From NCBI GenBank assembly GCA_032358165.1, contig JAALGY010000020.1, positions 1,240,001-1,304,000 of the forward strand: a DNA stretch of 64,000 nt, written 5' to 3'. The first letter of the stretch is position 1. Each line of letters opens with the position of its first letter. Source of the DNA: Diplosphaera chodatii (taxonomy: Eukaryota > Chlorophyta > Trebouxiophyceae > Prasiolales > Stichococcaceae). A model generated the notes under the pieces. The model saw only the letters and a list, made by a program, of their open reading frames with translations. It searched no databases and was not told where the DNA came from. A program made the translations under genes and the position numbers. Of this stretch, positions 22,601 through 33,913 are shown piece by piece.

Positions 22601-23973
22601 GCTGGCTGAGTGGCTGCAGCAGCGCCTCTGGTGCGGTGGTGTGCGTCAAGTCCCACACTGCGCTGGTCAGGGGCATGTTCGGCGGCTGCGCCTGGAATTT
22701 CTACATGGCAGAGAGCAACGAGTCACATCGTCCATCGCTGGCTGCAGACGTTGAGCGCATGCAGGTGGCATGTCACAGCCCGGCGGCGTACGTGACTTGC
22801 ACAATGACGGCGAAATGTCTTCCGACAGCAGATGCAGCGGTCACCATGATGCAGTAGGCAACGGCCAGGCGGCGGCCGCCGTCGGGGTGCCAGGACAGGT
22901 AGTGCGCGCTGCGGCCAAAGCCAGGGCATGGGTCCTTTAACAGCGCCACCGTCTTTAGCTCCGGTGGCCCGCTGGCTGCCGGCTCCGGCGCGCCCTGCCA
23001 TATCAACATGACCGCATTTTGAGACTTGGCAGTGAAAGACCTGATGGGCACTGTTGTATCTGCAGCCGGAGTGATATTACGAGCCCACGCTGCCCGTGTG
23101 CACACCTCAGGAAAGTACTCCTCGTAGATGTCGATGGCATTGTTGCATTTGACCATGTCCTCCACGATGCCCGCAAGCTTGACGACTGTCTTGATGTAGT
23201 GCTCGTCTTTTTCGATCTGCACTGCAGGCAAACGGTTTCACGCAAACCGTACGCATCAATGCAGATTTGGTTTCCCTGCCGGCGCGGTGCTGTGCAGACT
23301 TAAATTAGGTATTTCAATGCACACCTTTTTCCGATAGCGCGCAGCTGAGTCTGCCTCGGTCATGTCCACCTCCTTGGGCCAGCCGCCCTCCGTGTGCGAC
23401 ATGCCTGTGGCAGTGTACTCTGCACGGTATGTGTTGGCTTCGTGCTCCAATATCTCACATGCCGCCTGCATCCCAAACGTTTTGCACACTTGCTGTGCAG
23501 CTCTTGATGAAAGGTGACGAGCGCGATAGCTAGCGTAAAGAAGGGCCGTCTTCTGGGGTTGTGCACATGTAGATGTTGTCATGGCCTGCGCAAATGGCAC
23601 CGTATGGTCACCTGCACAGCGACGCTGTCAGTCACGCGCTCCACATGCTCCTGTGCATACTCCTCGTTTGGCCGCAAATCAAATAGCACCTGTAAGATGA
23701 TGCAAGGTGATGCGAAAACATGTCATGATCACGTTGAGGTTATAAAGCGGAGCTGCATGCGAGTTCGACGCTTGCATGTTGCAAACTCGACATCAGCATG
23801 CGCACATCTGCTTCCTGTGCCGTGAATGACGCATGCCTGCCAAAATCCCGCCGCTTCTTCACATAGGAGTATGAAACCTATCAAGTCAGGAGTACAAGCA
23901 GGCGATCAATCCCGTCGTTTGCATTTGATGCATGTGCTATCGTGCAGTGCAGCAGCTGTTGGCACACCTCCAT
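19690..23973 (-). CDS. ODA6: Axonemal outer-arm dynein intermediate chain 2 (DNAI2 / ODA6-type WD40 protein)
   Basis: Structural subunit at the base of the ciliary outer dynein arm, needed for its assembly on doublet microtubules. A tiny first exon encodes Met-Glu (ATG 23971-23973) and splices to VSYSYVKKRRDFGRHASF, the conserved IC2 N-terminus. Later exons give VLFDLRPNEEYAQEHVERV, GMSHTEGGWPKEVD, KDEHYIKTVVKLAG with NNAIDIYEEYFPE, then the WD40 region: LSWHPDGGRRLAVAYC, MPLTSAVWDL, QYNGQFAVFDLRKG, VFWWDIRHLGDPIEKL, MRHPTFSKYLLSAGDWTLK and SAKSDGYMDVWDYYEKQ. The Ala/Glu-rich C-terminus ends at TGA 19690-19692. About 15 exons; every junction checked keeps frame. The order of motifs matches DNAI2 from end to end, so this looks intact rather than a relic. 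It is divergent from the MFS transporter gene. Confidence 0.9.
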
Positions 23974-24775
23974 CGCTTCTTTTGGCAGCCAGTTTTAGGT
24001 GATTTGCCGCCTCTCATAACTCACAAACGTCATTACATGGACGCCCATCAGTCTGGTGCCTGTCAGGTTCCGACTGCTAGCCCCCCGGTTGCACCGTGCC
24101 CGTAGGATCCCGTTCGGCTGCACTGTCGGTCCTTCCGCTGCCGCCAGACCAGGCGCCGTATGCATTAGCTGACTGATGGAACAGATGCTTGGCATCCAGC
24201 TGTGCATGTTCTGGGTATTGAGCGGAAGGGCCGATGTGAGAGGGGCTGTCGGAGATGAGCCGCGCCATGCTTTGGTCTGGGCGATTGGCGTGCCCTTCCA
24301 CATAGGAACTACGGATGATCGGGAACCTTTCGAGCACAGGTGCCCTGGTTATGCTGACGGGGCGCGGCAGATCACATCGGAGTCATGTTTGCGGACCGAA
24401 CACGTTGATTTCACAGCTTTGTCTAACGCTCAGTGCTGCATGTCAGCCAGCGCATGCGCTTTGCCCCGTTACAGTACATATTTACTGGCAGCAACCTCTC
24501 ACATGCAACAGCGTTTGCTCACTCGATAAGTCAAGCCAGGCGTTCGCACCAGTTGAGCTATCTTGCAGTAGCTGATGCTGGCCCTGCACGTAGCGTGCGA
24601 GCAGCGAGCGGGCTGTGTACAATTCATTGGCCTGCAGATACTCAGGCACAGCGTCGCTGTACGGCTGGTTGCGATCCCTGACAATGCTGTGATCCAGCCG
24701 ATCACAGTATAGTGGACAGCATATCACTTCAGAAGGGTAGCCAGGCTTGCTATCGAACCGCTCACCTAGCATCCG
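23974..24775. promoter_or_regulatory. Divergent intergenic region (dynein IC2 / MFS transporter)
   Basis: An 802-base stretch between two outward-facing start codons (23973 minus, 24776 plus). Both promoters and leaders must be here. Several short frames exist on both strands but none shows domain motifs or splice continuity. No clear TATA box was seen. Confidence 0.4.
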
Positions 24776-27700
24776 ATGGCTGCACACGGCGCAAGCAGCA
24801 CAGTGAACAGCAGCAGTCGAACAGGACCCGATCAGGACCTTGAACGGCCGCTGATTGGCAACACTGCCTCCCGGCTTGATGAGACCGCTAGCCTGCGACA
24901 TCCCCTGCCGGATGCAGACGTGCCAGCGCGCCGAAAGGTCTGCACTGCTTGCTGCAGCATTATGGCAGCAATCTGCTGTTCATGGAGACCCGCATAGCCG
25001 CAGTGTCATGACCAGAACTCGACCGACTCTGTTGAACCCTCGCAGCCATGGTGGGCATCACACAGATTTCGCACCAGTGTCATGGTCAACCTGGCAGGTG
25101 GGTCAGTCAGCCGCTTGACCGGGACCCACCTCTGCAGCAGCCTCAAGGCAAGGGCCCCTTTGCATAGGATGCAGGCGACACGTACAACGTTGAGATGACA
25201 CGCAGGCATCATGGAACGGTCGGACGAGCAGATTCTGCCATCGCTGTACAACCGTGTTGGCGCCGCGTTCAATGCCACGCCCAGCCAGCTGGGGTTCATC
25301 ACCCTGGCACGCGCAGTGGTGCAGGCAGTGGCGTCGCCCCTGGGCGGTATAGCAGGGTTCAAGTACAACCGTGTGTGGGTGATTTCAGCCGGCTGCCTGC
25401 TGTGGGGTATCATGACGGTAAGTGTTGTGATGTATACACTCAGCTCGCATGGCAGGCCCTGCGCCATCAGTCTGTGCATGGCATCCATCGGCTCGCTGGT
25501 GACCCCAGAAATCAACCCACCCACGTTGCTGATGCAGGCCTGTTTCGCCGGCACCAACAGTGTGGTGGCGGGCGCCATGTTTTGGGGCGTGAATGGCGTT
25601 GGCCTCTCGTTGGTAAGTCTGCACTGCCGCGCACCGCATGCTGTTCTCCTCTGGGTTGTCAGAGTCTGCCAGCGTCTCGAACCCTGACTGTACCTCGTCT
25701 CCAGGTGATTCCCAATGGCCAGTCCCTCATAGCAGACTACAATGACGAGCTGGACCGCGGCAAGGCATTTGGCTGGCTATACCTGACTGGCGCAGTGGGA
25801 GCAATGCTAGGCACCCTGTATGCCACGAATGTCGGTGCGTGCTTAGTGGTGGACTGCTGAGCGCTGCATGGGCGTGACGTTTCAGCCCCATTGATACACG
25901 TGTCTAACAAGTGCCCAACACGTTTCGGACTGCTGTGGTCTTGCAGGCGGCATGCACGTGCTTGGCATGGAGGGATGGCGTTTCGTGTTCCTATCAGTTG
26001 CCTTGCTCAGCGTGACAATTGGCGTTGCCACATTCTTCTTGTCGCATGATCCACGCTTCGACAATGATGCAGAGGCGAGTCACTCTGAGCTGAGAATTAT
26101 TACAGTCTGCATTCCCATATTGCTGTGGTCTGACACAGGACCAAGGCAGCTGCAATATAAAGGATGCCCGGCAAACTCCTGAAGCACTTGTAGGTGAAGG
26201 ACCGTGCCGGCGGTGGTGCTGAGACGAGCAGCATATGGGAGGCGCTGGGGGCAGCGGTGCAGTTCATGAAGCTGCCCACCTTCGGCCTCATCATCCTCCA
26301 GGGCATCGTGGGGAGCACGCCCTGGTGACTGCAATGCCCAGCCTGCTGCATGTGCCTGCGTACCAGGTTCTGGGCAAGCTAAGACGCCGTGGTCTGGGGT
26401 CCCTGCTGACCCTTCAACCGTTCCCCCTGCAGGAATGCAATGGTGTTCTTCACATTGTATCTACAGCTGATTGGCATGTCGGACTTCGATGCAGCGCTGC
26501 TTTACGTAAGTATCGCTAGCCTTGCCGGATGTCCAGTTGGGACGGTTAGCTCTTCTTCCTGCAGGATGCGTTCTCGAAAGCACGTGCAAACGAACTCAAG
26601 TGCTGCAGGCACTCTTTCTTGGCGGAACGGCCTTTGGCGGGCTGCTGGGCGGCTGGATTGGGGACATAGCAGCACGCTTCTACCCCAACCACGGTCGGAT
26701 TCTTGCAACGCAGTTCAGCGTTGTTGCTGGCGTCCCATTCTCGCTGGTGCTACTGAAGGCGAGTCGGTGCTTGTGATGAGCTTGTAAAGAACATGATCGT
26801 GATATGCAATCCTTCGTCAAGCAAAACCCTGCGCACATGTTGGCTTCAGGGGCTACCAAGGAACGGGCACCCCGAGACAGTGGCAATTTATGCGGTGCTG
26901 CTGACCAGCATGGGCAGCCTGATCAGCTGGGCGGTGAGTCTGCTTGCGTCCTGTGTGTTGCCCCTGCAATCAGTTGTGCTCCACCGACTGTCTAAATGGC
27001 AGTGACCACGGTGGAGTTTTGACGTTCAGGCGCCATGCTTCAACAACCCTGCCTTCTCTGAGCTGGTGCGCTGCTTCCATTCAAGCATGCTACATTCCCA
27101 CCACAGTTGGCTCCTTGTTCAGTGTGTACTAGCACGTGTGCAGACCCTCTGTATATTGTGGCATCCGTGTTTTATACTTCTTGTGTGAGGGTACAGTATG
27201 TAGCTGACAATTGATGCTGATATTTGCAGGTGCCAGCAAGGATGCGCAATCTGATCTATGCATTCGACCGCAGTTTCGAGATGGCGCTCGCGGCGCTGGC
27301 AGCGCCGCTTGTCGGCTGGATTGCAGAACACTACTTCGGCTTCAAGGTACGCGATTGTGCAACCATGCCGAAGGGGACACATGGCCTGGTCTTGTCGGTG
27401 TGACTAGAGGCCTAAGTCGCCACTGTGTGGAGCAATTTGCAGAGTGGTGTGGTGTTGCCTGTAGGGTACTGCCGCGACGACCGGAACTGCCAGCAAGGAT
27501 CAGAAGTGAGGCAGTGTGGTGTTGCATTATGTTTTGTGCACAGTATGTGCATTTGCATCAAAGTGTGCAAGCAGTAGCACAGCAAGGATAGCCTGCTGGC
27601 CATGGGTGCAGGAACGCTGAGGCGCTTGGCAACGCACTGCTAGTGTGCATGATCTTCCCCTGGTTCCTATGCTTCGTGTTCTATACAGGTACATCAGTGT

Positions 27701-27890
27701 TGACTACGCTGTTGAGCACAACAGCACCTGCGTGCACATGCATTGCTTGTGCAGCAAGTTGAATGGTTTAATTGGATAACTAAACTGGAAGCTTGCTGCA
27801 GGGCTGCACTTTACATACCCACAGGACAAGCGGCGGGCGCATCAGCTGGTCGAGGAGCAACCACTGCTCGCTGCAGACAACGCCAGCTAG
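24776..27890 (+). CDS. Major facilitator superfamily transporter, plant/algal type (copy 1)
   Basis: Polytopic membrane transporter; substrate unknown. The start ATG at 24776 gives a hydrophilic Ser/Asp-rich N-terminus. A short exon (MVNLAG) joins IMERSDEQILPSLYNRVG, the conserved first-helix region of plant MFS proteins of this group. Later exons encode ARAVVQAVASPLGGIAG, YNRVWVISAGCLLWGIMT, FGWLYLTGAVGAMLGTLYAT, GWRFVFLSVALLSVTIG, FFTLYLQLIGMSDFDAALL, LGGTAFGGLLGGWIGD, RNLIYAFDRSFEMALAALAAPLVGWIAEHYFGFK and GLHFTYPQDKRR. The C-terminus is acidic (LLAADNAS), with the stop TAG at 27888-27890. About 12 exons. The protein is clearly related to the minus-strand gene at 41010-44074: blocks such as GMSD, LIYAFDRS and LHFTY recur. 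It converges on the diacylglycerol kinase gene, about 200 bases away. Confidence 0.85.
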
Positions 27891-28096
27891 GGCACCGTCA
27901 ACCGCTTTGCGTGCATGCTCTGAATGTGTCAAACTTTGCGGTGAGACGGCCTCAACTCTGTGACTACTGCGGGCATGCCAACGCATGCCATTTTGGTGGA
28001 GCACAATTGTAGCTGTCAGCAGACGATCAGCCCAGTTGAATGCGTGTGGACAGGCTCAGGTACGAGCTATTCCGAGTTCGAGCAACTGGCAGGTCA

Positions 28097-31000
28097 TCAT
28101 TTATGTTGTAAGACACCCTGGAACAGCAAACCACAACTCTGAACTCTGACCCGTTGCTGTATTTCAGCCTTGGCCATCTCTACCCTGAGAGCCTGAATAC
28201 GTCTCTGAATTTGGTAAACGCTGAATGATCGGCAAGAAGACGGACATCTGCATATAACAAGCTGCACTCGGCCTAACAAATACCCGGCACCATAGGCATG
28301 GCGGAAGCACTGCGCCAGTCCCCCCAAAGCAACCTGTCTAGTCGATGTGGTGCGAGAACAAGTGCATGCCGCTGCCGCCCATGCTGCCTTGTCTGCGCAG
28401 CTTTCTCTCTTCGTTTGCAGCAACAGCGCTTGGCTGGCTGGCCACCACTGTCTCGCCGTCCGTCTCAAACTGCTTGCGTGCATTTGCGCTGCAGTTGCCA
28501 GCTGCGTCCGCTGCGGCTCTCGAGAAGCGGTTCTGCAACAATACAGGCTGGCTTCAATAGGATTGCAGCTGCCCTTTCTACTGACTATACCCAGAGCCAC
28601 AGTGCGCCTGGACAACACTACTATCACCTCTTGTAATAGGCAATTGCCGCATAGCAAGATGAACAGCGGTATCTCCCCTTCGTTGTCAGGGTTGGTCGAC
28701 TGCCAGCTATGCAGGGTGCTCATGCAGTGCTGGGACACACCTTGAGCGGCAGGCCCTCCCTGTTGACCAGCACGCGGCCCGACGAGGGCGCCAGCTTGAT
28801 GTGCACCCGCAGCGGGCCGGGGTCTGTCGTGTCGGGGAGCTCCTGCTGCCACGGCTCGCCGTCCAGTCGCACGTGCGTGGTGTGGTTGCCGCCGCCTGCA
28901 GTGCACTTGACATATATCGGGTTCAACAGCGTGGCTTCAGGCTTAGCCGGATCATTTGCAGTGGTGTGGAAGCAGTAGTGGCTAAGTGCGGCGAGTAACA
29001 TGGGTCATTGCTGCTTGGAGTCGCATCGTCTGTAAGCATCAGGCAGGGTTTGCAACGAAGGCCGGCAATCAGCTGCTGATGCGGAGAAGAGGAGCAGCAG
29101 CAAGCGTCGACTGCACCTGGCTTGCTGAGCTCCATGAGGAACTCGGAGCCCTGCGCCAAGCGCTTGCCGTGTATGCGCTTCCACAAATTGGTTAGCGCCA
29201 TGAAGGTGTTGCCTGCATGCACACGTATCCACGTTGATCCTGGGTACACATGGTGGATGAGATGCCCACTACAAAGGATGATACCCAAAGCTCGACGCAA
29301 GTAAAGAATGAGCAGAGTATTGCAGTACTTATCACAGCGTGATGGCACTTGTAACGTTGTTCATAACGTTGTAACGTTGTACATAACGTTGTACATGTCA
29401 GCATACAAGGGTGCATCGTTTACAGCAGCTGCCGTGCCTGCTGACTCCAGCCCAATGACCTCGATCTTGCCATCGTCATAGATCGGCACGGATTGGCCAC
29501 GCCGCTTGTCCTCATCCGCATCGTGCAGGCCCCACATGTCCCGTGAGCCTGTGTAGCTCTGCTGACGCAGACAGCAAGGGATCGGCTGTCCGAGAAACCT
29601 TGGCTCGGGCGTACTGAGTGTGTAGGTGCCTAGTGCTGATATTCGAGCTTGCCATCGTGGGCATCCCGATTGCACGGCCATCTATAAGACCGCTGTACCG
29701 CTCTAATCTGGTAGTGCGAAAGTGCACCTGCAGGTTGATGATGATGATAGCATGGACATGCTCAGGGATAGGAACGTCGCGCCATCCACCAGATAGCTCA
29801 TCACGCTCACGGAGCTTCATCTTCGTGTTCAGCCTGCAGCAGAGATGTGCGCTCGAACAGGCAGCGGCATCCAGCAGGCAGGCTCGGTTGGTCACCTCGC
29901 TGTGTGCTGTGCATTCTGAGCGAAGAGGGCCGAGGCACTCACGGCCGGGGGCAGCAGAACCATCCCGTTCGACACGTCGAATAGAAGTACCTGCCATGTC
30001 AAGAGGGCCCAGGGAGTTGCAATCCACATGGCAATTTGATTATACACATGCACAACCAGGCCGCACAAGTCAGCTTTGCTGGGTGGCCAGGCACCAGAAG
30101 ATGTTGGTCTTGCGCGTTGGGCTCAGCCAGGGCTTCATGGTGCGCAGCCGGTGGAAGCGGTACGCCACCTCAGCATCCAGCCCCACCGTGCAGTAGTACC
30201 TGAGATTGCATGCAACATCTCTGCTTCGTCACGATCAAAAGATGCTGCGAGGAGGGGATCGCTCAAAAGCGCACTTGCAGGGTGGAAGACCACGAGCTGA
30301 TGCAAGCATGCATACACGCACCAAAAGTCGCCTTCAGCCCGGCCGCCGTTGCCCTTGGCATCTACTTTATGCATGGAGTGGGGCAGCTCCTTGATCAGGC
30401 TGCCGTCAGCTGCAGGGTGAAGCACTCACGTGCTCCAGCGTCATCGAACAGCGCACTGTGCAATGTGCACAGAGGCAACAGTGGGGAGCAGGACGCAGGC
30501 AGCAGCAGGAGCACTTACGTGCGTCCATGTCTATGTCCCAGCCATCAATTGGCCGAACTTCCGCCTTTGCAATGGCCTCGAGCTCCTTGTCCGCCTTATT
30601 GCGCCCCTGCACATGAAGCGAAACGTTGGACAGGTGCTCACAATTCGCGTCCTTGCCAACATCCAGCCATTGCGGAGGCAGCCCGATGGCCCTGACGCCT
30701 GTGCACCTTGAGTTGCCGCGGCCTCGTTTTCCGGCCCCACCCGAGGTTGACCGAGATGCCATTGCCTGCATGCAGCATGCTGATGACTGGGCAGGTGCGC
30801 ATCTGGTGCTGAAGCTGTGTCCCGTGGCAGGGCCCACAGGCCTGCGCAATGCCAACTGTCTCGAGATCGCCTGACCTGTGCCGAGGGGGATGACGCCCAC
30901 AGGTGGCGGCGGGTCCAGGTGCAGTTGCCGGGCAGTGGACAGCAGCCATGCAACGGTGCCATCGCCGCCTGCTGCCACCAGCCGCAGGTGCCTGCACGAC

Positions 31001-31686
31001 AGCGAGCCTTGCGCCTGTCTGAGCACACCAGTCAGATCACCGGGGCAGGTGCTGACGAGCAGTACAGTAGGGCGATAGTTGGCATGAGCGGTCGACTCAC
31101 TTCTTAATCTGCTTGGCAACCTCATCGCCCTTGGCCGCTGCAGCATCCAAGTTGGAGAACAGCTTTTTCAACACCTTGTCTGGGTGTTGCTTTGAGTCAC
31201 TGATGTCCAGCACCTGCGGGCACAAGCGCCACATTGAGTGCACTGCGTACCTGCTGCCAAGTGCCTATGCATGATGGGTCAGCATTGCCAGCACCTGCTG
31301 CTCGCCAAGACCCTGGCGCAGCAGCTTTTGCAGCTGCGGGCCGCACTTGCCGCCGCTGCTGGGATTGATAAACACCAGGATTGGGCACTCTGGCGGGCCG
31401 CCGACCTCCTCGTGCGGAGGCACGCCCTCGCGATCGTCTATCTCCGGCACGGCATCCTTCAAGAACCGCACTGGGATGCTGCAGGCACGATGGAAAGCGT
31501 CAAAAGGACTGCGCGGTGAGCTGAGGCCCGCTCAGGAAGTGCCAGAGCAAAAGGATGCCCAAAGCGTGCAGGCGTAAGAAGCACTCACTGGTACTTGCTG
31601 CGGTGCACGACTGTGCTTGTGGTAGGGTCTACAGGGCGATTGCCGGCAGCAGGGTCATGGGCACCAGCAGCGCCATTCTGCGCCAT
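28097..31686 (-). CDS. Diacylglycerol kinase (DAGK catalytic plus accessory domain)
   Basis: Predicted to phosphorylate diacylglycerol to phosphatidic acid in lipid signalling. The start ATG at 31684-31686 opens an exon ending KYH, joined to [13 protein letters not shown]. The catalytic domain follows with [13 protein letters not shown], the glycine-rich [25 protein letters not shown] and the [10 protein letters not shown] block. The accessory domain has [10 protein letters not shown], a [18 protein letters not shown] motif, [19 protein letters not shown], a [15 protein letters not shown] block and [13 protein letters not shown]. It ends with [12 protein letters not shown] and VNREGLPLK. About 12 exons, all GT-AG, for example ACGCAC|GTAAGT near 30520. 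The 3' end is uncertain: either stop at about 28720 directly after GLPLK, or splice to a short basic tail ending at 28097. No C1 or EF domain is seen, which fits the short plant-type (cluster II/III) kinases. Confidence 0.85.
29351..29390. repeat. 20-bp tandem repeat with AACGTT palindromes
   Basis: The unit GTAACGTTGTTCATAACGTT (29351-29370) is repeated with one change at 29371-29390. Each unit holds two AACGTT palindromes, and a partial third copy follows. It lies in an intron of the diacylglycerol kinase gene. Confidence 0.8.
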
Positions 31687-32544
31687 GGCGTCTCCTGCCA
31701 CCTTTTGCGGGGCTATATAACCGTTTCTGCGTGTCTGCTGAGCAATGGACGTGCCAAGGCGTTCAATACTGTCAGAAGCCCCTCCTCAATGAGTTGCAGA
31801 CCGCTGCCTATCTGAGCCCCGCGCCGTGCAAGCAGACAAGATGCAACGCCAGCAAACGGTCGTGCGCGTCCCGCGATGCATGCAGGCAGTAGATTCGGGC
31901 TATGGACGGCACGATGTCGTTTCGAGGCGTGTGAACCTACGTGACTGCAGGCTGGGTCTGCCCAGATTACTGCATGCATTTGCTCAGCCCGTCCGAGGAT
32001 GTTCAAACGCCGGCACCAGGCACACTGCGCAGTCGCGAGCTTGCACAATGCATAGTACTGCACAAGGCGTGTGTGATCTACCCAAAACGTGCAATAACGG
32101 CATGCTGTGCCCGCCTGAATGAACGATGTGTCATGATGACTAGTGTGCCGTAACCTGGACAGCTAGTAGATCTTGCTCACTTGCTAGGGGACGGTCGATT
32201 TTGTTCACATCACAGAGCGCCGTTTGCAAGGGCAAGCGCCAACAGCAGAAAATGTGCCAGTACATCCTGCAGATGCACTGCCACAACACTACATGACTGC
32301 ACATGATGCGCAGGCGCCAATGACATCGCATAAAGCACTACAGTGCAAGTGCTGACACATCGCTTGTTCGCTTGCGTGTGGTTTGGTTGGCGTTGGGTTG
32401 CGACCTGGGGACGATCAAACGTTCAGCCTCAGCTTGAGCACAGGACACATGGATGTGCATGCGGCACACAGCCATATGCTTATTGGGACGAGCACTCACG
32501 CACGGCTCAGCACCATCTAGCAGTCTGCTGACTCAACACGTAAC
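31687..32544. promoter_or_regulatory. Divergent intergenic region (diacylglycerol kinase / NAT9-like)
   Basis: 858 bases between outward-facing start codons at 31686 (minus) and 32545 (plus). CTATATAACC at about 31712-31721 is TATA-like but lies only about 30 bases from the kinase ATG, too close for an ordinary TATA box unless the leader is almost absent. No gene is supported within. Confidence 0.35.
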
Positions 32545-33829
32545 ATGAAGCAGAACGCCAACCTGGTGCTCTCGTCTACTCGCTGCCACCTGGTCCCATA
32601 CCGGCGGGAGCATGTGCTTCGCTACCATCACTGGATGGTGCGCAAAAGTCACACCCTTGATATGTGACGACGTTGCGTGCTCACACGCACGGCCATGTGT
32701 TCGAGATGCTTTTGAAATGTCATCACAGGAAGATGCAGAGCTGAGGGCAGCCACTGCTTCAGAGCGCCTCAGCCTTCAGGCATGCGGTGATCGTGTGCCC
32801 ATGTGGACTGAGCTGGGAGCGGAAGTCAGGGCGAACTCTAGTCGAGCATGGCATGCAGACGTGCATCATGCACTGCTAACTTGTTGATGCCTCCGCAGGA
32901 GGAGTATGATATGCAGCGGAAGTGGGCAGACGATGCAGACAGTAAGCGCTTTCGTGTGCGCCACCATGCATGTTGGTCTTGACTTTATGATGTGGATATA
33001 AGTTGCGACTGCCTGAGTCCTCGCGGTTGCGGGCTGCAGAGTGCACCTTCATAGTGCTGGATGCTGCCACGCCAGACACAGAGGGGACCGGCAGCCACGG
33101 TGGAGGTGCATCTGTTGTACCCCGCCACTTTTGACCACCTGCAGCATGCCTCATGTCAGCTGACACAGGTGTGCATGTTTGACAGGTATGGCGGGTGATG
33201 TCAATCTGTTCTTCAATGACATGGACGGCAACACAAGCGTCGCTGAGATTGAGGTGCAAACTTCTGCCTGGCAATGCCCCGCGTGCCGCTGCTGTATCCA
33301 CTACAGCATGGCGTCATCTAACTTGCAGCCTGCAGGTCATGATTGCTGAGAAGGGCAGTCGGAGGCATGGCCTGGCGGAGGCAGCCCTACAGATGGTGAT
33401 GGCGTATGCAGCCCAAGATCTGGTGAGCCAACTCAGCACCTGCGAATGCGACGCACAAGTCATTGCAATGCACAGCCTTTACGTGGTTTGGGGTCAGGTT
33501 GCAGAAAGCTACATCATCATGTCCAGGGAGTGACCAAATTTTGTGCCAAGATTGGCGAAGACAACAGCGCATCCCTGGCCCTCTTCCAGCAACGGTTGGG
33601 ATTTGTAGAGGTTTCACGAAGCAAAGTCTTTCAGGTTGAGAGCAGGCTGCCCAACGTGCGAGAATCCAGCACGAAGAGTGGATTGACTGTGCCCTCCGCA
33701 GTGCAAAACTGTCACTGTTTCTTGGCCGTCATGCAGGAGGTCACCCTCGAGAAGGAGATGAAGCGCACAAACCTTGAGACACTGTGGGCACAGAATTGCG
33801 ACTGGAGGCGTGGCCAATACGACGACTAA
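32545..33829 (+). CDS. NAT9: NAT9-type GNAT N-acetyltransferase
   Basis: Predicted acetyl-CoA-dependent acetyltransferase of the NAT9 family; family members have been linked to microtubule stability, but the substrate here is unknown. The start ATG at 32545 reads MKQNANLVLSS, followed by CHLVPYRREHVLRYHHWM, the conserved opening. Next exons: ELRAATASERLSLQ, EEYDMQRKWADDAD, CTFIVLDAATPDTEG, MAGDVNLFFND, SVAEIE, then the acetyl-CoA-binding block VMIAEKGSRRHGLAEAAL (R-x-x-G-x-A), FCAKIGEDNSASLALFQQRLGF, EVSRSKVFQ and EVTLEKEMK. It ends QYDD at TAA 33827-33829. Family order is preserved throughout. The intron at 32780-32898 begins with GC; splicing there restores the conserved SLQEEYDMQ run. The stop is only 84 bases from that of the convergent PGAP1-like gene. 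Confidence 0.86.
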
Positions 33830-33913
33830 TGTTCCATTTCGATATCTAACGTTCCTAGTACGATATCCTTTCTGTGACACTCAGCTCAGGCACCGATAGA
33901 AGCAGCTCAGTTC

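Noticed and set aside
31705..31725. TATA-box call CTATATAACC for the diacylglycerol kinase gene
   Set aside because: Only about 30 bases from the start codon on that strand, leaving almost no leader.
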